DNA of 26,209 bases from Bremia lactucae (lineage: Eukaryota; Oomycota; Peronosporomycetes; Peronosporales; Peronosporaceae). Below are positions 8,040 to 17,815 of the stretch, piece by piece. The stretch is taken from the NCBI RefSeq assembly GCF_004359215.1, contig NC_090626.1, forward strand, positions 923,825 through 950,033. Direction: 5' to 3'. Below the pieces are notes generated by a model, which was not told the origin of the DNA, searched no databases, and worked only from the letters and a program-made list of their open reading frames with translations. The first letter of the stretch is position 1, and every line of letters begins with the position of its first letter. Position numbers and translations under genes: made by a program.

Positions 8040-8870
8040 CTAAGACATTAATGTCTCGGTCTCTTCCTGGGATCTAACCACTGGCTGCCGAGGGATTAAT
8101 CCTTCGTGATGCTGAAGTCTAATCACTTCAGCATTAATTATTTGAGAAGATGTCTCCCCAAGTACGTGGGGATTTATCCCCTCAACGTCTTCCGACTGTG
8201 ATTGCGCTATCACAGTCGGGTCCTCTTCGGTTAACTCTCTACTCGACCTAGGATCATCGTGTTGTCCTTTTGGGGCAACCGGTATACTCTTTGAATGTCG
8301 CCCGCCAGGCGTACATTCATGTTTCAATTCACTTGACCTCTTCGAGTGGTGGACCTTCGGCGCTGCCTGTGCATTAGCACAGCCGCCGGCAGCTGACTCC
8401 ACAGTGTGATTGGTAATCACACTGTGATCTTGTGCAGTTGTACTAGCGACCGTACCACAAGTGAGGCCATCGCACTTCCTCGTAGTACATCCACGCGCTT
8501 GTGGACGCTCCAAGACGTTCAGATGGACATCTGATGAAAAAGTGGCAGGCATCTTTACGGATCGATGCTGCCACCTGATCCTTCGATCATGTTTTCTGAG
8601 CCAAGGTAGACCTAGGATGACATCAGATTTGTCATCCGAACCCAGCACGATGAAATCATTATTGTACTTTAAATCTTCTAACGTGTATGAGAAATTTCAC
8701 TACGCGTTTCATTACTGTTATCTCTGCGCCTGTCGATAGACGCACTGTCATACTTGTTGGAGGGATGTCGCGCTCAGCATATTTGAGCCTACGACCCTCT
8801 AGTGACTGGCGACGAATGAAGTTATTCGACGCTCTGTAGTCCCTAGGGCTCCAAGTGACAAACCGTTTGT
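8040..8870 (-). pseudogene. Aspartic protease of element 1 with tail
   Basis: The retroviral-type protease that processes Gag-Pol is read from about 8870 down. The catalytic D-[CST]-G triad is replaced by DYR (GAC-TAC-AGA at 8833-8841), followed by ASNNFIRRQSLEG, RLKYAERDIPP, MTVRLSTGAEITV and, after frame changes, DFIVLGSDDKSDVILGLPWLRKHD (the ILG flap-side motif) and WQHRSVKMPA. A long, low-complexity tail to 8040 has no domain. Loss of the active-site Gly should abolish activity. Both codon changes fit G-to-A transitions on the coding strand. Confidence 0.75.
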
Positions 8871-9084
8871 CACTATTAACTTTAAAGTGATGAGGTATAC
8901 CTAATCACCAAGTGCAGAGACACATAGTGATTGTGTATCTGGAGCAACTTTAGTCAAGAAATTTGGAAATTCTCATGAGGTTGCTAGATCAGTAGGACGT
9001 TGCGCCCCTACTGACCCCGACCGTTTTTAACGGTCCGCCTCGCTGTTGCGATTTCACAACAACGTCGGACCCGCGACCGTTACC

Positions 9085-10066
9085 CTATTTAGCATTCGGT
9101 CCAAAGTTACGTTCAGAACCTCTCGGTACTGGGCGTGGGGCACTACACTCACGAAAATAGTGTCCTAACTTCTGACAGCGATTGCATTTCTGCAATCGCT
9201 TTTTGTTCAAAAAGCGAGGTTTCTCGCTTTCCACATAAGAGAGGTCCATAGATTCTGGACCTTCAAGCTCGTGTCGTCTTGGAAGACGATACGATGACAA
9301 ACTAGCTTGAGCCTCTCTCAAGCTAAAGTCCTCCTGTTTCGCAACGAAAATTGCTTCTTCCAGCGTATTCCAGTTCCAAGCGGAATAGGTAGGTTTTTAC
9401 GGGACCATCCGTAAGACCTTGCATGAACACCGTAATCAACGTGTGTTCATGAACTGGGTTGTTTGTGATACAACTCGCTTAGAGTCGTATATGCTGGATA
9501 TAAGCGTGAACATCACGCTTGCCTTGCTTGCGTTTCAAAAGCTCTGATCGAGCTCTGACGCAGCCCTAAATAGTTCAAATGTCTGTTTGAGCCGGGCTTT
9601 AAAAGCCTCTAGCGACCCAAAGACATAGGGTTCGCAACTTAAGGCCTAGTGCCCAAGTTTTTGCATGACCTGCCAAATTTGACTGAGCAAATGCGACTTG
9701 CATTTGCTCGTCGACGATGTTTGACGAGCCCTTATGGCATCGTCCAACTCAACAAACCATATTAAGAGGGAGTCTTTTTAGACTCATTTTTAATTAGAGA
9801 TGTCAATCTTTATGGTTTCCGGGCGTGTGCATAATCCCAGGCACAGGGGTCTGTTCCTGTTGAAACCTCAACAGTTCTCCCTGTTGAGAGCCTTGCTGAT
9901 TAAGCAAGGCTACTTTCTCCTTCATCTCGTCAAGTTCATGTTGTATGAACTTGGCGATGGCTGAATTGAGAGCATCTCTGTCGAAACCGGACAGCATTGC
10001 CAAGATGGCATCGTTCCCTGCGGTCGAAATCATTCGTGCGACCGCACTTCTTTCTATGTCACTTAG
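9085..10066 (-). pseudogene. Gag of element 1
   Basis: Gag forms the particle and binds RNA. The readable N-terminus is SDIERSAVARMISTAGNDA from about 10063, then a helical stretch (DRDALNSAIAKFIQHELDEMKEKVALLNQQ) to 9803. The codon before SDIE, where I would expect the start, is CTA and not ATG. Between 9802 and 9322 the capsid core is scattered over several frames. From 9321 the frame is open again: SMDLSYVESEKPRFLNKK and the CCHC knuckle CNRCQKLGHYFREC. The 5' LTR ends about 110 bp upstream, the spacing expected of a 5' leader. Confidence 0.8.
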
Positions 10067-10157
10067 AAGAACTAGCTATCACGCCAAACGTGATGCGCAT
10101 TTCCATTATCATCTAACATGTCCGTATTAGATATTGAAACTGTGGTCATTAGACGGA

Positions 10158-10173
10158 CTACAAGGTGGTATCA
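10158..10173 (-). other. Primer-binding-site-like sequence of element 1
   Basis: Two bases inside the 5' LTR the minus strand reads TGATACCACCTTGTAG. It lines up with TGGTAGCACTCGTAG at the same offset in element 3, so TGA may be a decayed TGG. Primer sites pair with the CCA end of a tRNA and normally begin TGG. The assignment rests on position and on the match between two families. Confidence 0.4.
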
Positions 10174-10175
10174 GG

Positions 10176-10613
10176 TGTAACGGGGCACTGCCGACTTGTA
10201 CTGCTTCAGTACAAGTCCACTTCGCACTGCCTCAGTGCGAGTGGTGCCTCACGTCACTTCACGTTCACCAGTACGTGCAGAGGAAGATTCTCTATAAAAC
10301 ACTTGCTTTAAAGAGGGTTAAGTAAATTGTATTTATATATTTTAGGTTCCTCTGTTTCTACCTATTAAATACTAACTTAATTATAAACTAATTCACATTA
10401 TGTACTAAAAGTCTTATCTGTCTTTCTCTTTACGCGCGTCCAGCGCTGACTGGACCGCGGAGAAAGTAGATATAATGGTATATATCTACCAATGGATACT
10501 TTTTTTGAATATTACTTTGTTAAGCAATATTCTCCAAATAATATCTACCTTTTGGATAATATTTTAATTACAACTTTAAGTGAAAATTTCATGCAACGAT
10601 ACACCCTGTTACA
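10176..10613 (-). repeat. 5' LTR of element 1 (LTR family B)
   Basis: It is 438 bp with ends TGTAACGGGGCACTGCC and CACCCTGTTACA. It matches 790-1229 nearly throughout, including the GCGCGTCCAGCGCTGACTGGACCGCGG block. It carries one copy of the three-hairpin module that is doubled in the other LTR. Element 2's split LTR resumes at 10614. Confidence 0.85.
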
Positions 10614-10864
10614 GTTGCCGCCTAGCGTCATCCAAGATACATGATTTCTAAGGTAACACGCTCGCAATACATATCAGTGTCTATCTTCAGAAATGGCATT
10701 TATGATTGATTAAAGTAGGTTTATATTAACATGATTAAATATAAATCAGTCAGAGAACTACATTCTAGTTCGTAAGTGCGTAAGTGGCGCAGGATAATCG
10801 CTCCCGTGATGTCACTTAAACTAAGGCTTATAGTTCGTTGGGTGAGGTTGCTTGGGAGCCCACC
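10614..10864 (+). repeat. 5' LTR of element 2, right piece
   Basis: From CTAGCGTCATCC through CGCTCGCAATACATAT, GATTAAATATAAATCAGTC, CGCTCCCGTGA and GTTGGGTGAGG, this follows LTR-A at about 16856-17100. It continues the copy broken at 668. After about 10864 the similarity stops, so the last roughly 110 bp of this LTR and the primer site appear deleted. Confidence 0.75.
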
Positions 10865-10865
10865 A

Positions 10866-11850
10866 ACTTTCCACGACCCACATCCCAGAGTGGGTACGTG
10901 AGGATGAGGATCAAATATGATTGGGCCCATTCCCCCATCTCTCCGATCGTTATCGGGGAATGGCTGAGCACAAGGCGCGGGGACTTGGTGAACAAGCCCT
11001 GGCCAGGCTCTTGATCAGAACTCCTAGGCAACCTGTTGCTCATTCGGAGCAGTATGAGCCGTTCGTGCTCGGACAGCGAAGGGTCGCGTTCAAGGCACAG
11101 AGCCACGCTGTGGGGGAGTCTGTCTCTGAGACTCATGATGGGTTAGGCCAGAGCAGGCTCGAAGCGAGGTCTCAACAGGACTGTTGAGATAAAATCCGCG
11201 CGGTCCATTTGGATGACCCACCCAAATTCGATGGAACTGCATCGCACAGGAATGTTCACTGGCTGTTATCCGTGGATTAATGAGGTGTGGCGCAGCATAT
11301 CGAGGACGACAGCAGCCGGACAGTGACGTTCGCCATGTCGCATCTGCGTGGCAAGACCTCAGAGTGGGCTTCCTCGTCGCTTATGACAGAGGGAAAGGAT
11401 TTTTTACATAGGCAATCATTAAGAAAAAGGTTCGCTCTACGTATCAGTCACCGAATAACGAGGTGTTGCTTCAGGTGCGCTTCCTTGGAGTGCGACAGGT
11501 AAAACGATACCTGGAAGAGTATGTGCTGAAGATAACGACGCTGTCGGATTCCATTACCGTAGGTCCGATTCTGGAGATAATTAAGGAGTCACTTTTATAA
11601 GCAGACTTCGGCACGGCCCATCGCGACATGCCTTTCTTAGAAAGGTGCCATCGACGATGGACGAGGCAATCCAAATTGCCTTAGTCGTGAAGCAATACTT
11701 TAACAGTGCCTCGGCGACAGCTATGAACTATTGGCCGAAAGGTTGGACGCCACTCCTGTGGAGTTTAGCAATGCAGATATAGTCTGCTTTAAGTGCGGCA
11801 TTGCGGTCATATGTGGTTTGCTGCTATGCCAGGGTCCCTGCTGGGGTAAA
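10866..11850 (+). pseudogene. Gag of element 2, degraded
   Basis: Recognisable pieces in order are HLDDPPKFDGTASHRNVHWLLSVD (near 11200), TFAMSHLRGKTSEWASSSLM (near 11330), EVLLQVRFLGVRQVKRYLEEYV and SITVGPILEII (11460-11580), then VCFKCGIAVICGLLC near 11780. The last is a ruined knuckle in which the His of CCHC is Ile. These are the capsid helices and zinc knuckle of a Ty3/gypsy Gag. At least four frameshifts or stops break the gene. The first 88-codon open frame (10921-11187) has no clear similarity and may be leader sequence. Confidence 0.7.
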
Positions 11851-12079
11851 GACGCCCAGCAATACGACTCCCTTCCCAAAGGGTGATGGCAAAAACCATT
11901 GTGCAAGACTCATGAGTTCTTCTTCGAGCACTGAGATTTCAATAAATTCAGTAGTGCAGTAGGGGCGGGATACCCTATTGACGCGGACTCTGATGCTACC
12001 CCTCAATTCCGAGTTGTCGAACCAATAGGCAGCATAATCTCTAAGGTACCGAAATGTCGGACCAATACCCTGTAGGTCT

Positions 12080-12480
12080 TTAGCGCTCGAGTACGAGGCT
12101 ATGAGCATGTGACCTTTTTTGTGGATTTGGGTGCATCACAGAATTTTGTGAAACTCCCAGCTCTTAAACAGAGTCCGGCGATGTATGAGTCGCTTTGCCA
12201 AGATGGTGAACGAGAAGAGGCGAGCGTTCGTTTTCGCGAACGGCGCGCTAGTAAAGTCTGAAGGAGGTCACGTAGAACTCGATTTCAGTTTCAGTGACTT
12301 CTCTTTCAAAGAGAAGTTTATAGTGCTATGTATGGAGAGTCCAGATGACCTTATCCTAGGCATGCATGGTTGGCAAATCACCAACATGGATAGACTGGCG
12401 TACACGCACAGTTGCGAACTTTACGTAGGACACCGGAAAGGATGTGCGCGTGCGAGAGGCGTATGCAACTGATGTCGTGT
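12080..12480 (+). pseudogene. Aspartic protease of element 2, degraded
   Basis: FFVDLGASQNFVKLPAL (about 12115-12165) contains the active-site position, but D-[ST]-G reads D-L-G (12124-12132). After a frameshift near 12180, VNEKRRAFVFANGALV and MESPDDLILGMHGWQITNMDR supply the ILG motif typical of the C-terminal half of the fold. The Ser/Thr-to-Leu change in the triad should inactivate it. Positions 12481-12990 then form a spacer with no domain that I can read. Confidence 0.65.
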
Positions 12481-12989
12481 CGAACATAGTTAAGGGTGCG
12501 TTAATGGGATGTCGAACGTCACCAAGACTGGGATAGTGTAAGGACGATGACAAGTAGTCATGCGTCCGAATATCCTGCACGGAGCGGAAAGCCTATGGTA
12601 GTAGACGGCGAGCTAACAGGAAGTCAAGCGTCGCATGAGCCGGTGCATTGCCTAGAGCCTGGTGCGGTTGGAAGGGATGCGTTAGCCAGGAAAGCAACGG
12701 CACCCGCTTCCCAGTCAAAGGTCGTGGTTATAGGAGAACGAGTACCCAACAGATAAGGACGATAAAAGGTCTAAACGAGTGACCTTTGGATCAGATCCTA
12801 TTGACGAGGACGGGATTTAGAACGAGGTGTTCGAGACCGTCAAAGACGAAATTGCGGAGGCATCCTCAGTTGAGGTGCTCCGGCAAGTCTTTAAATCTGC
12901 GGAGGAGATAGTTGAACTCCTGGAGATGTCGTGTGATAGATCCACGAAGTAGTCACACTAGTTCCAGAAGAGAACTTGATTAACTGTTG

Positions 12990-13960
12990 CTCGTCGTCCA
13001 CAATGGACGAGAGCGTCGTAAAAACGGACAAAAAACGGCTCGCTGGTCAAGGTTGGGATGCATTGAGAGACAGGCCGTTCTTCGAAGTTCCGTAAAAGAT
13101 TTAGATGTATTTTCAGAAGAAGTGCCGAGCCGCCTACCAGCAGATTAGCACGAAATTGATTTAAATCCTGCCTCCAAGTGTTGTGTGACCAGGCAATGGC
13201 CGTTGCCAAAAGAACATGTTGATTATATCGATGAGTTTTTCGACAAGAGAGCCAAAGCGGGACAATGCGTGAGAGCAAGTCGCCTCACTGCAGCCTAAAC
13301 TTTTGTGTGCGTAAAGTCACAAGTGGATGGCGCGTGGTTCATGCTTACATAAATCTGAACATGGCGACCATACCGGCATAAACGCCAATCCCTCGGAAAG
13401 ATGTTCTGTTGAGCTCCTTGGAAAAGTTAACTATCTTTTCAGCGTTGGATTTGAAAGATGGCTATGTCAGGTACTCATGAGAGAGTCCGATGTAGCCAAA
13501 ACTGCAGTAAGCACCTCAGGCGGTATGCTTTGGGAGTGGCTTGTGATGCCTCAAGGGTTGAAAAACGCATCACGGACATTCAACCGAGTGGAAGATCGCG
13601 TGATGCGTCAGCACCGTGCCTAAGCCCCCATTACTTTGACGATGTACTCATGTATAGTAAGGCCGTGGACGGGCTGAGCGCAACAAAGTCACACAAGCGT
13701 CATTTGGACGCTGAGTTGCAGACTCTGGAGGACGCCTAATTGTGCGTCAGCTTGCAAAAGCACGTCACAGGGTCCCCGAGAGACCTGTGCTCAGCTGCAT
13801 CGTAGGTTCACATGGTGTACGAGTTGACCCGAACAGGGTATCTGTATCGGTATAGGAATGGCCAATCCCACGGCATGTGAAGGATTGCGCCAATTCCTAG
13901 GGCTCGCTAATTACTTAAATAAATATAGCAAGAATTATGCAGAGCAAACTAAACCATTAT
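12990..13960 (+). pseudogene. Reverse transcriptase of element 2, degraded
   Basis: VPSRLPAD (13122-13146), CVTRQWPLPKEHVDYIDEFFDKRAKAGQ (13180-13265), GGMLWEWLVMPQGLKNASRTF (13521-13580) and the catalytic motif YFDDVLMYSKAVDG (YFDD at 13632-13643, both Asp intact) appear in order. They are separated by at least five frame changes and stops. The text leading in (13000-13150) matches the plus-strand fragment at 6639-6795. The motif A region is badly altered. Confidence 0.75.
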
Positions 13961-14700
13961 TTTAGCTCCTTCAAAAGAACGCAGAATGGGTTTGGTTAAA
14001 AGAACAAGATGATGCGTTCACATCACTGAAGCAATCTCTTGTAGACCGGTCTTGGCATTACCAGACGAGGATAAGCCCTTTAGCGTCGTCTACGATGCAA
14101 GTAACTTTGCAATCGGCAGCGCGCTCATGCAGAAGGGATGACGACGGCGTTGACCGCGTCATCTCTTATCAGTCCCGGCTTTTAAAAGCCGCGGAACTGA
14201 ATTACCCGTATATGACAAAGAACTACTTTCAATAAAGTATGCTCTTGTCAAATTTCGTGTGCACCTATTGGACACCGAACCATTTGTGGTTTATACGGAT
14301 CACGCATCACTGCGTACCGCAATAAACCCACCGCACCTCTCGCCTAGAATGGCAAGATGGCTTACATTCTTCTCTGAATTTAATTTAAAAGTTATATACA
14401 AGCCGGGTAAGTCAAATGTCTTGGCTGACGCTTTATCGCGCAGACCAGACTTCGAGGTGAGACACCAGGAAAGTGTGTCTAGTGCTAAAGCACAATTTCA
14501 GCGGTCAACGTTGGCAGCCATGAAGGCATACCACGTGACAGGCTCATTAGCCACTGAGGTAAAAGAGAGCTTCAGTCAGGACGACCATTGTCGCCTACTG
14601 TTGCATCACTTTGGTGGACGAAAGGTTCCCCTCCCGTCGCACCTGAAAGCTAAGCTAAATCGCTTTAGCTACAGCGATGTCATGTTATGGCATCAGCTGT
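13961..14700 (+). pseudogene. RNase H of element 2
   Basis: NAEWVWLKEQDDAFTSLKQSL (from 13981), VISYQSRLLKAAELNYP and then a clean frame (14259 on) HLLDTEPFVVYTDHASLRTAINPP, RMARWLTFFSEF and GKSNVLADALSRRPDFE give the connection and RNase H domains. YTDHAS retains the last catalytic Asp. The frame runs on into the tether before integrase (RFSYSDVMLWHQLS). Confidence 0.75.
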
Positions 14701-15731
14701 CACCTTGTGATCCCTATAGCAACTCCCGAAGAGTGGAGCAAGCAATTGCCCTTTGTGGAGTTCGGTATAAATAACAGTGTCCACGCCAGCACGGGTGAGA
14801 CACCGTTTTATATTAATGGACTGCGCCATCCTCGGACGCCAGTCTCGTTTGTGCACACCCCGAGTCTTAGTGGGGGAGGGCCCCTCACTATGCCCGGTGC
14901 GAAAGAGGGACATAGTTTCGTCAATACGACGATGACCCGCGAGGGTATCATCTCAAAGATAGTAATTTGCCCTAGTGACCCTGCCAGTTAAGCAGTGGTC
15001 AATAAAAATTAGCCTTATGACCGACCTCTCGGCGGTATCATAGACGAGTTTGATGCTAAAAGCGTGAGCGAGGTCAACGCTTTGCGGATGAGCGATTAGC
15101 GATTAGCCATCACACGAAAAGTACGTGACGCGATGGCAAGCCCACAGGACAAGCAAAAAGAACATGCGGACCGAAATGGTCGCAAAAATAATGAACGCTT
15201 TAGAGTGGGTGAAAAGGTACTATTAAGTACTGCTACCCTACCTAAGAATGCATTTTCTGTACTACCTGGAGGTACTACGAAGTTGTTGCCGCGTTTCATT
15301 GGGCCCTTAACGGAGGTCGAAGAGGTTGGAGACCTAAATTATAGGCTCATTCTTTCGCCGTATTTTACGTGGGTCGTCTGAAATGGTGTGTAGACCCAAA
15401 TGAGGTCACATATCCCCATCCGTCTAAGGAGACCGATGGTGACGTCGACTGTGAGTCGAGCGTCGTTCGGGTGAGAGGGACGGTGAAGGCGAAAAGCTAT
15501 CAGCCGACCGACTCCTCCCACCACGAACAAGACTCGGCGAGCGAGAGACATCACGCGAGTAACGCGGATCCCTCAGCATTATCCTCTCGAAAAGGTCCAA
15601 GCGAGTCTTCAGGCGTTCATAACCCTGACGAACCTTCGCTCAAACATAAGAAAAGATCCGAGGTCAGTCGCGAGACTTATCCCTCGAGATCCGCAATACG
15701 TCCTTCAGCAGCCCTTAACGCCTATGACTGA
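14701..15731 (+). pseudogene. Integrase remnant and SH3-like domain of element 2
   Basis: After WHQLS the text jumps to EEWSKQLPFVEFGINNSVHAST, GETPFYINGLRHPRTP (14730-14850), which is the segment just downstream of the catalytic core. The zinc finger and all three acidic catalytic residues are missing, a deletion of roughly 200 residues at about 14700-14725. From 15133, KEHADRNGRKNNERFRVGEKVLLSTATLPKNA, KLLPRFIGPL and, after a frameshift, VGRLKWCVDPNEVTYP form the SH3-like C-terminal domain. A hydrophilic linker rich in Ser, Glu and Asp runs to 15731. Confidence 0.75.
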
Positions 15732-15799
15732 ACGGACGAAGGTAAGGCAGCCGCGAGTAGGTGGACGAGATCGCCACTCCTATCGGGTGCCGCCTGCAC

Positions 15800-15970
15800 T
15801 GATGGATACGGGTGGGACCAACGCTTCCTTGTTGGAAGGTTGCTTACCCACCGCTCCGTGAGGCAAAGAAAACAGATCCTCGTTCAATGGTAAGGTTACC
15901 CGAAGAGTTTTGATTCTTGGAACCGATCGATAACCTACGTATTGACGTGTCCGGCTTGATGGCTGCCTAT
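15800..15970 (+). pseudogene. Chromodomain of element 2, degraded
   Basis: Across frames the plus strand gives QRFLVGRLLTHRSVRQRKQILVQW, a stop, then GYPKSFDSWNRSI, the typical chromodomain text (hydrophobic first strand, Q-W, GYP, DSWE). The final Glu of DSWE is Asn and a TAA lies between W and GYP. The domain is in the same orientation as pol, as expected, unlike the inverted one in element 1. Confidence 0.6.
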
Positions 15971-16043
15971 GTAAAGGAGCACCAGCTGAGACCTCTTCGC
16001 TAGTCTCAAATGGACTAGCAGAAGTAGCGTTGACTGAGCACGT

Positions 16044-16582
16044 TCACGTGTCGTCGGCAGGTTTAGGCTCCGAATCATCTATGTCAGAACCATTATGGAT
16101 TATGGTCCGAGCATAAGGCGTTGCGGTTTTACCCAACGGAGAAGCGGCTGCGCCCTTATGGGCTCTCATTACCTGTCGCTGCGCTTTCCAGCGCAGACGA
16201 CGAGACAGCATTCGTAAATGATGCTGTCTCCGTGTTGTGAGGCATGAGAGAAGTTTGAATGGGCAATAATGCGCCATCGTCCTTCCTCATGAGCTCGTTG
16301 TCCGCATCACTACTATGAGGTGACGGCAACGGTGTCGACTCATTGTAGTCAGTCGACAATAAGCGACGGATCAGCATCCTCACTGTTAAACTGGGATGGA
16401 TCCTTTAGCCCCGTTAACGCGACAGCAGCAGTAGCTGTCTGCGTTTCGACTAAGGCATTAGACGCTGCCGGCGTTAACACGCGGCGCGTGCGCTTAGGGC
16501 GAGGTTGAGTGGTCGTCTTCGCAGACGACCCACCAACGTGGCCCCTTTTCGGTGGCATCTTTGGCACCGTGTATGTGAACAC
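16044..16582 (-). pseudogene. Opposite-strand ORF of element 2 (aORF2), unknown function
   Basis: It starts about 105 bp from the 3' LTR and reads toward pol. Near the start (Met at 16558) are MPPKRGHVGGSSAK and a basic RPKRTRR motif that could be a nuclear localisation signal. Then follow an Ala/Thr-rich stretch, DADPSLIVD, a frameshift at about 16350 and YNESTPLPSPHSSDADNELMRK, GALLPIQTSLMP and AVSSSALESAA. A further frame carries the recognisable end (TIIHNGSDIDDSEPK) to 16044. The second copy at 17816-18427 lacks the 4-base AGTC duplication that causes the frameshift at 16350, so the ancestral frame was open here. I know no family for it. It resembles aORF1 in layout and in the DPSLxVDYxxS phrase. 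Confidence 0.55.
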
Positions 16583-16672
16583 AGGTCGCTAGAGTGTTAA
16601 GTGAACTAGCGGTGCGAAAGCTGCTCGCAGTTCCTCGCTCTTTTTTGACGAATTTAAAATGTAAATTCGTTC

Positions 16673-16687
16673 TTTAAGGGGGAATGG
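16673..16687 (+). other. Polypurine tract of element 2
   Basis: TTAAGGGGGAATGG abuts the LTR start at 16688. The equivalent CTAAAGGGTGAAATGG abuts the LTR at 18559. Position and composition fit the plus-strand primer and set the element's orientation. Confidence 0.7.
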
Positions 16688-17214
16688 TGTAACGGGCTAA
16701 AGTTGCCTTAATGTAACACAGTCCCCGTTAAGTACACTTGGTGTCAATTACTCAAAACAAGAAACTAGACCCACCACTCGGATGTGGTTCACATTTGTGA
16801 CCAACCCTTGTGTATGTGATGCACATTGGTGCATTCACATTAGGAGGGATGACGGCTAGCGTCATCCGTTACGCGAGGTATTTAGAAGATACGCTCGCAA
16901 TACATATTAAGTGTTATCTATAGAGATGACATTTTGATTGGTAGAATTAGGTATTTATATTTAATGCGATTAAATATAAATTAGTCTGACAACTACTTAT
17001 TACTTAGTAAGTGCGCACGAGGGGCCGGATTACCGCTCCCGTGACGACACTTTACTAGAGTACTTAGTGCGTTGGGTGAGGTCGCTAACGCGCCCACCAC
17101 ACTACGTCACTGTACGCAAGAGAAGCTGGCAAAACCGCTTTCTCGCTGTGCTAGGGTGTGTGTCTAAGTAGAGCGTGGCCGCATTTACGACGTGCCCGCC
17201 TACACTCTTAGCTC
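16688..17214 (+). repeat. 3' LTR of element 2 (LTR family A)
   Basis: It is 527 bp from TGTAACGGGCTAAAG to CCGCCTACA. The right end is set by comparison with the copy at 18559-19082, which leaves the similarity at the same point (CCTATA). The following 185 bp match LTR-B instead, so the apparent 712-bp repeat is two LTR pieces joined. Confidence 0.8.
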
Positions 17215-17399
17215 TCTCTCTCTTTGTGCGCGTCCAGTGCTGACTGGACCGCGGAGCAAGTAGATATAATGGTCTGCATCTATTGATGGATAAACTTTCC
17301 GGATATTACTATGTATAGTAATATTCCCCAAATATTATCTACCTTTTAGACACTTTATTAATTAACAACCTTTAAGTGTTAATAACATGTAACGATACA
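17215..17399 (-). repeat. LTR-B fragment of an element-1-type copy
   Basis: CTCTTTGTGCGCGTCCAGTG, CTGACTGGACCGCGGAG, TATAATGG and TAATTAACAACCTTTAAGTG match 1043-1229 in the same orientation. The final CCCCGTTACA of the intact LTR is shortened to ATACA. The left part of this LTR is missing. Confidence 0.75.
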
Positions 17400-17416
17400 T
17401 CACCCCCCCCTAAACG
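17400..17416 (-). other. Polypurine tract of the element-1-type fragment
   Basis: On the minus strand a run of G follows TTTA and ends GGTGA beside the LTR fragment, as at 1230-1246. The C run on the plus strand is longer here than in element 1. Confidence 0.6.
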
Positions 17417-17530
17417 ACAATCATTCTGACTGTCATTGAATAAAGTGGTCACTATACGACCACTTAAGTGGAAACGATGTGAAATGGTCAGAACCAAAAT
17501 TTTCAATTCTATCGCATAATTAACGGGTCC

Positions 17531-17779
17531 ATGCGGTCAGCGAATAGAGTGGAACCTTCGGCTGCGGTACATACAGCCGCGGGCGACGCATATTTGTCTC
17601 TTGCGGCAGACATTTCGTATGCCAAAGTATCATTTTCTTCTGCAACACTAAATGTTGCGGGTGCACGTGGTAAGTCACCACGTGAGTCCGACCCCTCTTT
17701 GGCGGTCGACTATGAATGCGAGTCGGATGAAATGGCCGACTCGACAAGAGTAAAACAGTCGCCTGAACGTCATCTGGCG
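17531..17779 (+). pseudogene. Second copy of aORF1, N-terminal part
   Basis: It starts ATG-CGG and reads MRSANRVEPSAAVHTAAGDAYLSLAADISYAK, VAGARGKSPRESDPSLAVDYECESDEMAD, then STRVKQSPERHLA. It is collinear with aORF1 at 1362-1620 and lacks its TAG stop. It ends at an ambiguous base. Differences from element 1 are a mix of silent and replacement changes, so the copies are not recent duplicates. Confidence 0.65.
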
Positions 17780-17780
17780 N
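17780..17780. other. Ambiguous base (N) at an inverted junction
   Basis: A single N separates a 3' end of an element-1-type copy (left) from a 3' end of an element-2-type copy (right), which face each other. It may mark a collapsed assembly gap. Confidence 0.8.
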
Positions 17781-17815
17781 AATAGTGCGCTCTAGCAGCG
17801 ACGCTATTGGCCCGT

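Larger units (their letters stand above)
669..10613 (-). mobile_element. Element 1: minus-strand Ty3/gypsy nested in element 2
   Basis: Read on the minus strand, the order is 5' LTR (10176-10613), primer-site-like sequence, gag, protease, RT, RNase H, integrase, opposite-strand ORF, polypurine tract and 3' LTR (669-1229). The order PR-RT-RH-IN is that of Ty3/gypsy. The flanks GATGC (664-668) and GTTGC (10614-10618) could be a decayed 5-bp target duplication with four of five bases matching. Two large lesions are visible: an inverted integrase C-terminal/chromodomain block (about 2353-3216) and a roughly 1.9 kb foreign patch inside RT (about 5025-6970). Confidence 0.85.
521..17214 (+). mobile_element. 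Element 2: plus-strand Ty3/gypsy, interrupted by element 1
   Basis: This Ty3/gypsy element has LTR-A at both ends (521-668 joined to 10614-10864, and 16688-17214). Its order is gag, protease, RT, RNase H, integrase remnant, SH3-like domain and chromodomain, all on the plus strand. An opposite-strand ORF and a polypurine tract follow, immediately before the 3' LTR. Every pol domain carries stops or frameshifts, and most of the integrase core is deleted. Its 5' LTR also lacks its last roughly 110 bp or more after about 10864. Element 1 (669-10613) is nested in the 5' LTR, so about 6.7 kb belongs to element 2 itself. Confidence 0.75.

Noticed and set aside
10166..10175. TGGTATCAGG on the plus strand beside an LTR, resembling the initiator-Met primer site
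   Set aside because: It lies on the wrong side and strand for element 1, whose genes run on the minus strand. On that strand it reads CCTGATACCA. It precedes the LTR in the plus direction, where no primer site is expected.
16688..17399. A single 712-bp LTR
   Set aside because: The copy at 18559 ends after 524 bp at the same motif, and the final 185 bp match LTR-B instead. Two LTR pieces joined explain it better.
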